DNA of 64,000 bases from Phellopilus nigrolimitatus (lineage: Eukaryota > Basidiomycota > Agaricomycetes > Hymenochaetales > Hymenochaetaceae), in NCBI GenBank assembly GCA_021029095.1, contig JAJOHG010000029.1, positions 186,001-250,000 on the forward strand, given 5' to 3'. The position numbers and the translations under genes were made by a program. The notes under the pieces are model-generated. The model was not told the DNA's origin and made no database searches. It was given only the letters and a program-made list of their open reading frames with translations. Below, in pieces: positions 46,665-60,883 of this stretch. Numbering within the stretch: position 1 is the first letter of the stretch; every line of letters begins with the position of its first letter.

Positions 46665-47660
46665 ATGTATGTATGTACAACCGTGGCAACACCTTGACAT
46701 TGGCCTCCGAAATCGCTCGACAGCCCTGCACCTAGGTCGTTTTTATTCATCTAAGAGATAAGCGAGTCTTACAACATGAGTATCTAAGCCCGATTCGAGT
46801 AGCGAGGCTCGCTGAATACAATCCGATGTCCAGCGATGCACTTTCCCTGCTCATTCAGCTTGCAAGGCCGAGCTTTTTTGATGAGATTCTTCGCAGCCCC
46901 TTTTCTGGTCCATCCTGTCGCCTCTATTGGATCCAGCCAAACTTTCCGCGGAGTTTAGACGAGTGTTTTTTCCTTTCTTTTAATAGATTTATAAAGGAAG
47001 GGCGAGACGAAGAACTCACATTTGACGATGTACGTCTTCGGACCGAAAAATGCAGGGACTTTTTTCATAAACACGAAGGCGGATTCAAAACTACGCCTGT
47101 GGTTGTCCCCTGGTGAGGCAAGCGAGCTTGCAAGTCAGCGTCAATCCTTCTTTTCAACGGGGTCGACACCTGTTCTACCCACTGTACTGGTTGAGACAAG
47201 ACAGCGGTTCGCCTGTCAAGAGCGTTCCGAGGGCCACACTCTCATAATCCGTGTCCCAATTCGTCTTTGTTACCATGGCTGTAGGAAGAGGTGTGGAATC
47301 CAGCCAGACCCGCGGCGACCGTAATTTATACATTGCGTGGCGGCCTCAAACTAGTTTGCGGGTGGGTTTGGCCAACGCGCATAGCGCCGCAAATTAGTAC
47401 CATGCGCGTCCTTTCTCGGACCGCGCAAACTTGCAGACCCGTTTTTGTGCATACGTATGGCAGCTGTGACGACCGGATAGATGGCTGTGATTTGATTGTG
47501 TGTACCTGCGCGTTTTCTGTGAACCTTCGCCTTGAGCTCGAGGGCGAAAGGTCGGAAACGCGTGGTCCGCATGGCACAATCGACGAACTAGTGCGAGCAA
47601 CGGGGTCGAGATAAACCAGAAAGTCTTGACATAAGTAATACCCTCCCGCCGCCATTCTCG
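46665..47660. repeat. Tandem duplication of about 1 kb, first copy
   Basis: Matches 47680-48690 along its length at about 1,020-bp offset. Shared blocks include ATATCTAAGCCCGAT (ATA or GTA start), TGATGAGAT with CTTCGCAG, and CGTAATTTATAC with CAAACTAGTTTGC. Minus-strand frames carry KTYIVKCEF, EPLSCLNQYS and a longer exon-like segment FLVYLDPVARTSSSIVPCGP. This suggests a former gene of several exons on the minus strand. I do not recognise the family. Confidence 0.6.
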
Positions 47661-47679
47661 ATCTCTTCTTTATCTCACG

Positions 47680-48690
47680 TACATGTATGTATGCGCAACC
47701 ATGGTTTACGCAGTAAACACATCGACCATGGTCCCCCGAAACGGCTCGACAACGTCGGGTCTGGATTGTCTTTATTTCTTAAGAAAAAAAAAAAAAACAG
47801 AAACGAATCTTACATGAATATCTAAGCCCGATAAGTCTAACGGGTAGTCTCGCTGAATGGAATACGATGTTCAGCGACGCACGTTCCCTGTTCGTTAAGC
47901 TTACAGGGCCGGACTTTCTTGATGAGATCTTTCGCAGCGCGTTTTTTGGTAAATCCTGTTGCCTCTATTGAATCCAACCAGACTTTTCGCAGGTTTTCGA
48001 TGAGTATTGGTTTTTAGGCTTAACGAGGCGACGGGCTCACATTTGAGAATGTACGTCTTCGTACCAATAACTGAGGTAGATTCTTTCATAAATACGAAGG
48101 CGGACTCATCGCTGTGCGCATGGTTATCCCCTGAAAAGAAAAGAAGAAAAAAAGAGTGTACAAGTCAGCGTCACTAATTTTATGCAACAGTCGGCACCTA
48201 TTCTATTTACTGTATTGGTTGAGGCAGGACAGCGGGTCGTCCTGTGGAAGGTATCCGAGGGTTACGGGCGTAAAGTCTTTATTCCAGTTCACTTTTGGCC
48301 CCATGGCTGGAGAAGGAGGTTACAGGTATAGTATTCGGCCAGACCTTGTGATCGTAATTTATACTCTGCGCGGGAGTATCAAACTAGTTTGCAGAAGGGT
48401 CTGCCAATACGCATAATGCAAATCAGTATGCGTCTACTTTGCCACTGAGGACGTGCCGTATGTGCAAACTTGTATACCCATTTTTGTAAGTATGGACGAA
48501 CGGATAGCCGGCTATGATTAGATTGGAAAGACCTGTGCCTTTTATATGCACATTGGCCTCGAGCAACAAGGACGAGAAGTTTGAAATGCATGGTCCACAG
48601 CGGCGGAGTCAATCCGCAACTTTCCATTTACATATACATCGATGGACCAATGTGAGCAACGGACGGCGTCAGGCTGAAGTGGAAAGTTCA
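47680..48690. repeat. Tandem duplication of about 1 kb, second copy
   Basis: The partner of 46665-47660, in direct orientation. The minus-strand frame at 47901-48089 reads STSVIGTKTYILKCEPVASL, and DPLSCLNQYS recurs upstream in the gene direction. Stops interrupt other corresponding exons, so at least one copy is decayed. Confidence 0.6.
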
Positions 48691-49243
48691 GGCTGATTCG
48701 CTCGCAAGTAACTCGGCAGTTCGGAGGGTCTGCGAAATTCGCTCAAATACATATCATAAGAAAGTATCGAATCTTTTTCACCTACTACATGTGTACCTCG
48801 GATTCGAAAGTGCGAAAGTCAAGGCAACTCGGCGTCCGTGATTACAGGTTCAGCCGAGCCCGAATTCCGGAAGCTGGAGACTCCGAAGCCGGCTCGGTGA
48901 TCGGTGCAACCGACAGGTCGCCAACGCGGCCGGGCGACTTGCTTGCGTAATCTAGGCTCGCTCGAGCCAGGTCATCACATGCCAACCGAGTCCGGGCCTC
49001 CCACGGTGCACCCTCCTAAGGTCGGCGATAGACAAAATAGCGCAAGACCTCTGCTTCTGAACCATGCGTATTTGCGGGGACAGAAGCGATGGGCTGACGG
49101 TTACAGTTACAGTTTCGCTTATCTGCCGCTTATGACGTCTGTCTCCTCTTCTGCCAGCTGGAGCCCCCTCCCAGTTCGTACTTATGTCCGTCCGCACCCC
49201 TCCTGCTCCTGCTTCCCGCGTCTGTCTCTAAACCCATACCACC
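48691..49243. other. Upstream region of the F-box-like gene
   Basis: No separate gene. An open plus frame continues from here into the next gene in a different reading frame; it is treated as a GC-driven shadow until about 49800. Confidence 0.4.
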
Positions 49244-50676
49244 ATGGCCGCGCACGAGCGGTGCCCAGCAGCCGCGGTGTCTCTCCCCGCCGAGCTATAC
49301 TACCCAATCTTCTCGCACGTCGCGTCGCGACGCAGTCTGCGCACGCTGGCCGCCACCGCGCGCATCCTCCAGCGCCCCGCCGAAGCCGCGCTCTACCGCG
49401 CGGTCACCCTCGACTCGCGGAGCGACGTCAGAGCGTTCTGTGGCGCGCTGGCGCGGTGCCCGCGCTTCGCGCCGCTCGTGCGCTCCCTGACGCTCGACTG
49501 GCCGCTGCCCGAAGCGGAGACGGGGAGAGGCGGCGACGGAGACGAGGCGGCGTTCTGGGCGCGCGTGCGCGACGCCCTGCGCGCCCTGTCCGGCCTCGCG
49601 ACGCTCGCGATCGCCGACGGGCGGGACAGGCCGCTCGCGTGGGTCCTCGCCGCGCTGCGCCCGCACCAGCTGCACGCGCTGCGCTGCGCGTTCGTCCTCG
49701 ACGCCGCGCTGCTGTCGTTCCTCGCGACGCAGGGCGCGCTCACGGAGCTCGCGTGGACAGGCGCGCTCATCGCGCTGCCGCCCGCCCCGCCGCTCAGCAG
49801 AGGCGCGCCCCCGCCCCCGACGCGGACGCGGACCCGGACGCGGACCCGGACGCCCCCCTCATCGCCGCGTGCCGCGCGCTCGTCCCCGCATCCGCGCTCC
49901 CCAGGCTGCACATCCTGCACGCCGAGTCCCTCGCGCTCGCGCGCGCGCTCGTCCCCGGGCGGCCCGTCACGCACCTCTGGGTGCCCGGCGCGTCCTTCGC
50001 CGCCGCCTACACCTCCGACTTCACGTACCCCGCCCTCTCCCCCGCGCCCGCGGTGCTCGTCAGCTCCGCCGGCCCGCGCCCGGACACCAACGATGGGGAT
50101 GAGGCGCGCGCGGCGCACCTCTGCGGCGCCCTGCGCGACTTCGGGCGCGGCGCGGGCCCCGTGCGCGCGCTGCGCATGGCGCTCGACCTCCCGCGCCCCG
50201 CGCTCGCGCGCGTCCTCGCGTGCGCCGCGCACGAGCTCCGCGCGCTGCGCACGCTCGGCTTCCTGTCCGCGGGCGCGCTCGAGCCGGCGCCCGGCGCGAA
50301 GGAGGCCGGCCCGGGTGCGCCGCCGCCGCCGGCGTTCCCGCACTTTGCGCACCTGCACACGCTCTGCCTCTGGTCGACGCCCTCGCTGCGCGCCGTCCGC
50401 GGCGTCAGCGTCAGCGCGTCCGCGGGGGCGGGGGCGCCGCTCCCGGCGCTCCGCACGCTCGCGTGCCTCCACTTCTCGCCCGCGTTCGAGTGGCTCTGTC
50501 TGCCCGTCAACGACGAGCTCGCGGAGATCGGCGGCGCGCCGGGCGGCGGCGGCGTGCGCTGGGAGCGCGAGCGCGAGCGCGAGCGGGTGGGGGAGGACGG
50601 CCGGATGGTGGTGTGCGGGCGGAGGCGCGCGACGGCCGTGCACGACCCTGGGAATCTGCTCTGGCGGGACGCGTAG
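49244..50676 (+). CDS. F-box-like protein, extremely GC-rich, with one frame change
   Basis: About 470 residues. It starts MAAHERCPAAAVSLPAELYY. The F-box-like motif is LPAELYYPIFSHVASRRSLR followed by TLAATARILQRPAEAALYR, then leucine-rich stretches (FAPLVRSLTLDW, LSGLATLAIADG, LHALRCAFVLDA). From about 49800 the coherent protein continues in another frame: LIAACRALVPASALPRLHIL, VTHLWVPGASFAAAYT, LRTLGFLSAGALEP and LHTLCLWSTPSLRAV, ending GNLLWRDA at 50676. The switch is explained either by a 50-bp intron (GTGGAC donor at about 49752, AG near 49802) or by a 1-bp loss in the C-run at 49805-49820. F-box proteins recruit substrates to SCF ubiquitin ligases; in agaricomycetes they form very large families of unknown targets. 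Only the N-terminal motif supports the family. Confidence 0.6.
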
Positions 50677-50703
50677 CTGCTGCTGCTGCTGCTGCTGCTG
50701 CTG
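50677..50703 (+). repeat. (CTG)9 microsatellite directly after a stop codon
   Basis: Nine CTG units start on the base after the TAG at 50674-50676, so the tract is in the 3' untranslated region of the F-box-like mRNA. Confidence 0.9.
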
Positions 50704-51263
50704 AAGGACCTGTAGATCGATGGTTAGCTACCGCCGGGCTCTTTCTTTCCTTGAATTTCGTATGATGTATTTTTTCGAATGGCTCTTCTTCTTTCCTGAG
50801 GTCCGACGTCGGGCTCAGCATGTATACATGATATTCGGGCTCATTCCAGAGTGCCAATGGGATATGTCGACGCACGCGATTCACCTGTTTCCTCTCGTAT
50901 CAAGCGTCGAACACCTTGGGTTATGTCATTAGGACGACGATTAATGGGTAGTGGAGGGGCTTAAATTTAGCAATCGCTGAGGACGAGGAAGAGCCTGCGT
51001 GACAAAAACCAGCAAGCTGCCTGCTGTGCTTACCCCGAATGGATGGATGACGAATGAAGGACGATAATTTTCTGATTTCTACGATTGCGAAAGGACGTGT
51101 CATTTCAAATTTTCAATTACAGTATGGTGGAAGCTGTACCGCGGTAATCAGACATAGCCGGATGCCGACGCGCCCTGAATGCATCAGTTGTCGGCTCGCT
51201 CGCCTTATATATATCCATCGACTCCCGACCTTTTTTTCGTTCCCTTTTACACCACCGCGGGTC
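50704..51263. other. Intergenic, F-box-like 3' flank and carrier promoter
   Basis: No supported gene. TATATATA at about 51207-51216 lies 50 bp before the carrier ATG and may be its TATA element. Confidence 0.4.
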
Positions 51264-52806
51264 ATGAGTATAGGCGGCAGGCTGGAAGACGCAAAGACCT
51301 TGCTCGTCGTTGTAGTCGCATATCTCGCAGGGAGCATTTTCCTAAGGCCAATCTTAGGAGGGGATCTCCTGTATATCGTCTCCGGCGTCCCGCTTATCGG
51401 CGCTCTCGTTCGCTTTCGAGTCAACTGCACTCCAATAAACACGCCGACGGATGAAGAGAGCGGTGGTCTGGCTTCGGAAGACAGAAAAGCGAGGAACTAC
51501 CTCCACTTGCTGACAAGCGTGCTGAAAGCCGAGGTGAGTCAAACTTGCTATTTTTTTTTTCTATTTTGGCCTACGGAGGTCTTCCATTGCACGAAATTCC
51601 GGCATTTGCTTGGAAGCGAGTACATCTGTCCGTGTACACGTCTACTGCGACGCAAAAAAAAAAAAAAAATCTCCCGAAAAGAGACCATCTACTCATAACT
51701 GATCGCTTCAAACTATTAACTTATCATTGACTGACCGAATCTCGTGCTTTGTATAAACTGCAGGGATGGTCGGGTCTTTACAAAGGCACCGTGCCACCGC
51801 TTGCCGTCTGGCTCTTCACGAAGATCCTCTGTGGGGCCATCGTTCCCTACCATCGATGCCACTCATCGTCGTTCTGGCTCGCCCCGATCCTTCATGTCGT
51901 ACCCGAACTCTTCCGCTTCACGGGATACACAGAGATCGCCACCGTGCTCATCACTCTTCCCTTCAACAGCGCGTTTCTCGTTCTCACAAACCGGTGAGTT
52001 CTTATTTTTTTTAAAAAAACGCAAACTCCATAAATGATTGATACGTTTTCGCGCGGACAGCACGATCACAACCCCGCACAAGCTCGCCTTCCGCACACAC
52101 CCCGTGCAGGCTCTGCGCAGCCTCCTCTCCACGTCCGAGCTCGCGAATCCCCTGTCCGTACTAGCCTCCCCGCAGATACACGGCGTCGCATTCGCGCAGC
52201 TCCTCTTCGCGCTCTACATCGCGCTCGTCTGGCGCCCACTGCGTGCCCTCCTCGATGCCAGTCCGCAGGTGGATGTCAGATATCTAGACCTGCCGAGCGC
52301 CCTCATAATTGCGCGCTACTTTGCGCTGTCATCCGGTCTCCTCGCACTCAGCGTATTTCTGCTCACGCCGCTCGAGGTCGTTTCTGCGCGCCTCAGCGTC
52401 GTGTGTCCGGCGCAGGCGCAGGCCGAGGACGCGGAGGGGGAGAAGGATAGCAGGGCGGTCGCTGAAGTAGAAATCGGCAGGGAATCCAGTTCGCCGCAGA
52501 TAGCCATCTTCAAAGATGCCACCGAAAACGTTGAAGACGATGTCGCCGAGCAAACTGCGATGCAACCGCCCCAAATAATTACATCGTCCGATGAGACGAG
52601 GTCTTCTGCGCAAGCATTTCGGTACTATGTGTTTCTTTTTTCTCGTTTAAGTGCGCCTGCTCACCCATTCGGAATGCTTCCTGGGATATAGGCTCAGGCA
52701 TGAACCCTATACCGGCCTCCTCCCTTGTATACGCGAGATCCTTGCTGAAGAAGGCCGATGTGCGCTTTGGCGCGGATGGTGGGTAACGGCATGTGTCCTG
52801 CTCTGA
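51264..52806 (+). CDS. Mitochondrial-carrier-like membrane protein
   Basis: About 400 residues in four exons. It starts MSIGGRLEDAKTLLVVVVAY. Exon 2 has WSGLYKGTVPPLAVWLFTKI, resembling the G-x-x-x-L-Y-x-G turn of mitochondrial carriers. Exon 3 holds hydrophobic helices and LTPLEVVSARLSVV, the P-x-[DE]-x4-R carrier signature. The last exon gives LPCIREILAEEGRCALWRGW, the matching E-G-x-x-x-L-W-R-G half-repeat. Only one complete signature is visible instead of the usual three, and an acidic insertion of about 60 residues (DAEGEKDSRAVAEVE) sits before the last exon. This resembles divergent carrier-family members of the outer membrane, such as Ugo1-like proteins. Intron 1 is long for this window (about 230 bp). 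It is convergent with XPB, stops 137 bp apart. Transported substrate unknown. Confidence 0.68.
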
Positions 52807-52943
52807 GTCTGGACTGCGGATATTATTTATGGACTATTTTATGTCTGTCTGTATTCTGCTTTACAAAATAATTTTACAGATACTATAGGTTCAAATACAC
52901 TTCGCTTATTATGAGTACACGGTGATAACCCGAGTAGCAGAGC

Positions 52944-56104
<3,161 letters not shown>

Positions 56105-56317
56105 CGCTATGAAGGCGAAGCCGTAGCTGACGGTTAGCACAAAGAGCCCCTTCCTCTGCTAAATCAGCGATGTTTGTGACCGTCGTTGTCGTCGTCGTCG
56201 CAAGGCTGGAGAGGACGCTGGACATCCGCAGCGCGCTGACTTGATGACGAAGGCTCGGAATAGGAATCCATCACGTGGCAGTTACGCGTATGTAAAAACT
56301 CAGCTTAGTAATACTAA

Positions 56318-57006
56318 TGAGGGGAGGCAATCCCTGCCAAAAGAGTGTGCATTTGTAGTTGCTTACATGTTTACCAAAAATGGAATTTTTGCGGCTCATG
56401 AGTGAAAGAAAAGTTACAGAACGATTTTTTGAGCTCAATTCTTCTCCGTTTTGCGAGATTTAAGCCAGTAAGTGCTCAGGTGATATGGGGCTGGGAGGTC
56501 TACAAGCTCGATTTTTTAATTTCTCCCTCAAAGTGTCAGAACAGCCATGCAAGACCACTGTTCTGACACTTTGAGGGAGAAATGAGAAAATCGAGCTTGT
56601 AGACCTCCCAGCCCCATATCACCTGATCATTTGCCGGTTTAAATCTCGCAAAACGGAGAAGAATTGAGCTCAAAAAATCGTTCTGCGCGTTTGCATGTAT
56701 GCGCGGGCATTCCTGTGCGCTGTGGTCACGTGCCAGCCGAAAATGTGCTCACCTCTTGCTGTTTTCTTTGCTATAAGTATTTCCGCAGAAACAAGCTACA
56801 ATATATCAAGCACTTATTGTACTTACAGCCTTATAAAACAGTTTTGTGGCTTAAAAAAAAAAAAAAAGTCAGCAAGGAGTCGCTGAATTGCGTCAAGTTG
56901 ACCATCTGTAGGTATTTGCCACCGGAATTTCTTAAATTGGCATGTGACGATCATTTGTCAGATTACAAAGCGTGCACACTCTTTTGGCAGGGATTGCCTC
57001 CCCTCA
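56318..57006. mobile_element. Palindromic TIR element (MITE-like), copy 2
   Basis: Has the same ends as 3792-4478 (TGAGGGGAGGCAATCCCTGC and its inverse), a length of 689 bp and the same internal order. The outer flanks ACTAA and TTAGT are themselves inverted, so no direct target duplication can be read. It lies between the XPB promoter and the unassigned sequence after 57007. It has no coding capacity. Confidence 0.8.
56417..56685. repeat. 127-nt inverted repeat (hairpin) inside copy 2
   Basis: Arms 56417-56543 and 56559-56685 are reverse complements with roughly ten mismatches, around a 15-nt loop. Its middle segment differs from copy 1, and the same differences occur in both arms. Confidence 0.85.
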
Positions 57007-58096
57007 TTAGTAAGAGCCACGCTTTTTACTCGTGAGTTTTAACTTTACTCTCCAAATCCCACGTCCAAATACATTCCTATACGCTGCTAACTCAATTCTC
57101 TACTAGCTCGACGGGCCTTCAGCCTTAGAATATTTGTCAGTCCATTCTTTTTGGATACACTTATGATTAGGACCCCTTGCTGTAGTCATGTAACTTCTCC
57201 CACAAAAGGCTTCCCCGTGCACCTTCGCCTGAGCCCCGTCGCAACTACATGCCGCCCAAGTTCTATTCGAGCAAGCGATTCTGTGGCAGATAAATAGGCT
57301 GATTCATTCCAGGAAATAATAACCTCGTCGAGGTAGAAATGACGCTGAAGGCAAACTCTTCAAAAACCACTAGTAAACGACAGTCAACGTCCTCAACTTC
57401 ATCGCAAAGGGATATGGTATCACGCAAGTCGTGCCTACAACCTACGATATATGCCGACTTTCCATTTCCCAATATGACCATGGATGGCTGTTTACTGGCG
57501 GCCCTTGCGACATGTGTCATTAGTCAGTCTTTTGCTTCCATAAATCGCAGCTTGGAGGCGGATCTCGTCGAGTAACATCCGAATCGCCTGGGCATCCGTG
57601 CTTTTGAATATCAACTGCGTTGCATTATACCACGATACGGCGTAGTCTTCAATAGGATTGTTGATCGCGTCGGCCGTATCGTTTTCAGTAGGAAGCAGAT
57701 CACACTGTGGGACGATTAGAAAACAAAATCGGTATTTCAAATTGATTCGGAAAACAAAGGAGAATAGAACAGATTTCAGGAATGTAGCACGCTGACAAAG
57801 CTACTGCGTCACTCTTTTTCAAATAGCGGTGAATTTTGGAAGGCAAGGATGATAACATACATACAGCCAAAGCATTCGGATACAGACATTCCTAAAATCA
57901 GAAGCGACCTTGCCAGCCATCTGGGCAAGTACATTCTACATCCATATCCATAGCAATAAAAATAAAAAAAGTCAGGATTGCGAAGCTATGTTCAATGCTG
58001 ATGATAATGCGAGTTAAATTATAGACCTCATTGCCACGTCTTCAGACCTGCGTGATGAATCATTGCGGTCAGATCCCAAATCATACTGCACCGAAT
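57007..58096. other. Unassigned stretch; possible minus-strand gene remnant 57263-57740
   Basis: Two overlapping minus frames look protein-like. One carries AVSWYNATQLIFKSTDAQAI then MLLDEIRLQAAIYGSKRL. The other has VILGNGKSAYIVGCRHDLRD then TISLCDEVEDVDCRLLVVFE. They could be two exons or one frameshifted gene. I recognise no family and see no clear start or stop. The rest of the stretch shows nothing. Confidence 0.3.
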
Positions 58097-59876
58097 TTAT
58101 CTTCTTACGTTTTTGAGGGGCATGAGCATAATGCCTCCTGTCGACATGTCGTAGTCATCAACACTGTCGATAGTAGTTTCGGACCGCCCCTGCGCCCGCG
58201 AAACAGCCTTCCTCGCTCCCGAATCCGACTCGTCAGACAGCAACGCGGGATCATAGCTCCGAAATTTCCGGATGTTCAAGAGCAAGCGCTGACTCATTAT
58301 ACTTACCATCGAGATTGCCAAGCAAACAGGAAGCTCAATGTAGTTTTCCTGATTGCACGAAACCCGGGTTAATGGGAAGCATAGGAAGACAAGGGCTGGC
58401 AAGACAGCACGTACCCCTCCCACTGCCCATATGAGCTGGCTCGCGAGGAAAGTCATGAAAACCCTGGAATAAACAGCGATCAGCTATGATAGGAAAGGAG
58501 AAAGCAACCAAGAAAGGATCTTACATAAAGAAATACATCATTGAATCCCTTACGAGGAAGATGGTGATACGGTTCATCGAACCTTTTTCCCCGTGCGTCA
58601 CCATGGTTTCAATCCCTTTGTATAAAGCGAGCCCGAATAGAAGTGCCTCGTGCAGAAGCAGCGGGATCCATAATTCCCGGAAGTAACTGGACAAGGCGAT
58701 AGGCACACACATATGCATGTCCTGTCCGCTCCCGAAATTGTCGAAGGAGGCTACACAAGAAAGGGGATATATGAGATACGCGACTATCAGCGTAGAAAAA
58801 AGAGAAATCACCATGCTCATGCAGCATGACTTTAATGCTGAGAGTAAGCATTGCGATAAAAGTTGTCGAAAAGGAGGTGACCAGAAGGATCAAAATCTTC
58901 CGATTTTTGTTATACAATGCATAAATGCGAAGCTGCAAGGTCACTGAGAAACCTAATAAGCTGTATTCTGGGTTATAATCGGCCTTGGGTAAGACGTACA
59001 CTCCGCGAGATTTCCTATAAACGTCCCTGCTAACCATTGGAATCTAATCCAAGAAATACCTGAAATAGTGTTCATCGATAAGCGTCGCGTTTCTGACGAC
59101 AGTAGGTCTGCTGCACGAACATCTAAGGGAAAATGAAAGATCAGTAACGGAAACTTTATGAGCTCCGAGAATGGGATAATAACGAACAACTGAAGAAACA
59201 AGAAATGGAAATATGAGTGACCGGGATATCGTTGAGGAAATCAAACGCACTTCGGGCGATGCCTCGGGAAGGAACAGAACTTCAAGTAAAAGATGTATGC
59301 GTTTAGACATCCCCATTATTATTGGTCTGTTCAAATGGGCTCACCGATATTGATGAATCTGCAAAAAGTTGGCTTAGAGCTTAGTCAAGAGAATATTTCG
59401 ACGCGCTCACATAACAGAGAAGAGTGTGAAATATCGGACCTATAATCAGATTCGCGATAGGCACCGATAACCGACAGCACCAGAGCATTAATTTTTAACT
59501 GACCGTGAAGAAGAGGACTTTCCCAGCACCAAGGGTAGCATTCTTAGAAACAGCGGAAGTCAATGATTACATGTCCTCTAGGCTCAGGCTTGTACTCACC
59601 CACATCAACGAAATCTCGTCATTGAAGGTTAGAACTGTGGGGTTCAGAATCAGAAGATATTTAAACTCGGAGACAGCATAATGCAACACACTGAAGTCGT
59701 AAGAGAGGAACGCCAGGGCTGATACTTAGGATACCGATGGCATATCAGTGCGCATTCTTCAATCGTGAAATCAACAGCTCACAATTGGAGAGTTTCGTCC
59801 ATTGTATGATTCTGAATGCTTGCGCTAACGTAGCCACTTCTTCGCATAGCGAATTCCCGGCGCATTCGCTTGCCAT
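58097..59876 (-). CDS. DUF6533 multi-pass membrane protein, copy D (inverted, distant)
   Basis: The start MASECAGNSLCEEVATLAQA aligns with the A-C starts (CEE-x-ATL). Splicing a 58-bp intron gives SYDFILTFNDEISLMW, then GAGKVLFFT, SWIRFQWLAGTFIGNLAE, SVTLQLRIYALYNKNRKILI, LWIPLLLHEALLFGLALYKG, ITIFLVRDSMMYFFM, FMTFLASQLIWAVGG and NYIELPVCLAISMVSIMSQR. It ends MLMPLKNVRR. Intron positions match copies A-C, but the residues are much more diverged and the C-terminal tail is different, so this is the oldest member in the window. It lies in the opposite orientation about 20 kb away. About seven membrane segments. No break seen; function unknown. Confidence 0.72.
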
Positions 59877-60227
59877 GTATCACCGCGGTAAAAAAAAAAA
59901 GAGTGACTTGTAGGTGTGTGCTGACTAGCCAAGAAAGAAAGAAGAAAGAAAGAAAGAAAGGATGCCTCCTAGGGGAGACTGGTTCTGGCGACCGTAGCTA
60001 TATAGGAGACGAGCTGCGAAGAACCGGCTCGACGTTTCTTACCTATTTTACTGACGCATCAAATTCGGAAGCTGAAGATCACAAACTTCTTAGGGACGTT
60101 CGGAGAACGAGACAGGCGGAGCAAAGGATAGTCAAGCGGGTCATTTTCCGCGCGGTACCGTCCAAGCTTTCGGAGGACATTCCAGACTTACAATGTACAA
60201 CGCATCAGAACAGATGATAAACCACGT
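59877..60227. other. Intergenic upstream of DUF6533 copy D
   Basis: About 350 bp containing an AAAG microsatellite and no supported gene. Confidence 0.4.
59931..59961 (+). repeat. (AAAG)n microsatellite
   Basis: About 31 bp of imperfect AAAG units, upstream of DUF6533 copy D on the plus strand. Confidence 0.8.
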
Positions 60228-60809
60228 TTAGCGCACGACGTGACGAGTACAAGTGCTGTAACCAGTTACGGATCGGCTTGTTCTCGGGGAGCACTTTCGG
60301 TCTGCTAGTAGGCTCCTGAACCAAAGAAGCCTTGGATATCCGATGTGATCGATGTCAATTCGAAGGAACCAGCGTAGTCTTGTATTGCGAGTATCTTCAG
60401 ACAACATGGAGCACCGTGTGCCAATTGCAAGTCCATTATACACAGTAGAATCAGCGCCCAAACGTAAGTGCTCATCTGGGCCGACTTGACGCTTTAAAGC
60501 CGCTGCGCACTCTCTTGATACGTGCCATTCCATCTCCGCGCTAGTGCTCTTGTGCACGACACTCAGAACGGAGATCGCCTTGATGACCCTTGGGCCTTGA
60601 GGTCTCTGAGAACAGCTTGCCGCCGCCGAAAATCCAATCGGTTCGTCTTCTTGAGGTAGGTGAAAAGGAGATATCCTTCTCTCGTAGAAAAGAAACAAAA
60701 GATTTAAAGAATTCGGAGCACATTTTGCGAATTGATGGTCCGCATGACGATGAAACCAGAGTTGTATCACGTCAGCAAAGTCGGCATAAAATTTTGAGCT
60801 CCGACACAA
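60228..60809 (-). other. Unrecognised ORF related to the fragment at 63556-63879
   Basis: A 193-codon frame containing FAKCAPNSLNLLFLFYERRI then SPFHLPQEDEPIGF. The fragment at 63556-63879 has FVERAPDSLDRLLFYDGRIS then SFRLQDEPVGVPV, clearly the same family in the same orientation. The remaining 100 codons have no counterpart and may be non-coding. It lies just beyond the MFS stop. Probably a decayed gene of a family I cannot name. Confidence 0.35.
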
Positions 60810-60883
60810 CCCGTGTACTCCCCAATCTCAATCTCTTTGCAACTGGAAAAACGGCGAATACAGCTCTTTTCTGCACTCCTATG

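Noticed and set aside
49393..50643. 416-codon minus-strand open frame
   Set aside because: It mirrors the very GC-rich F-box-like gene. It has no domain and is dominated by Arg/Ala/Gly, as expected of the complement of such sequence.
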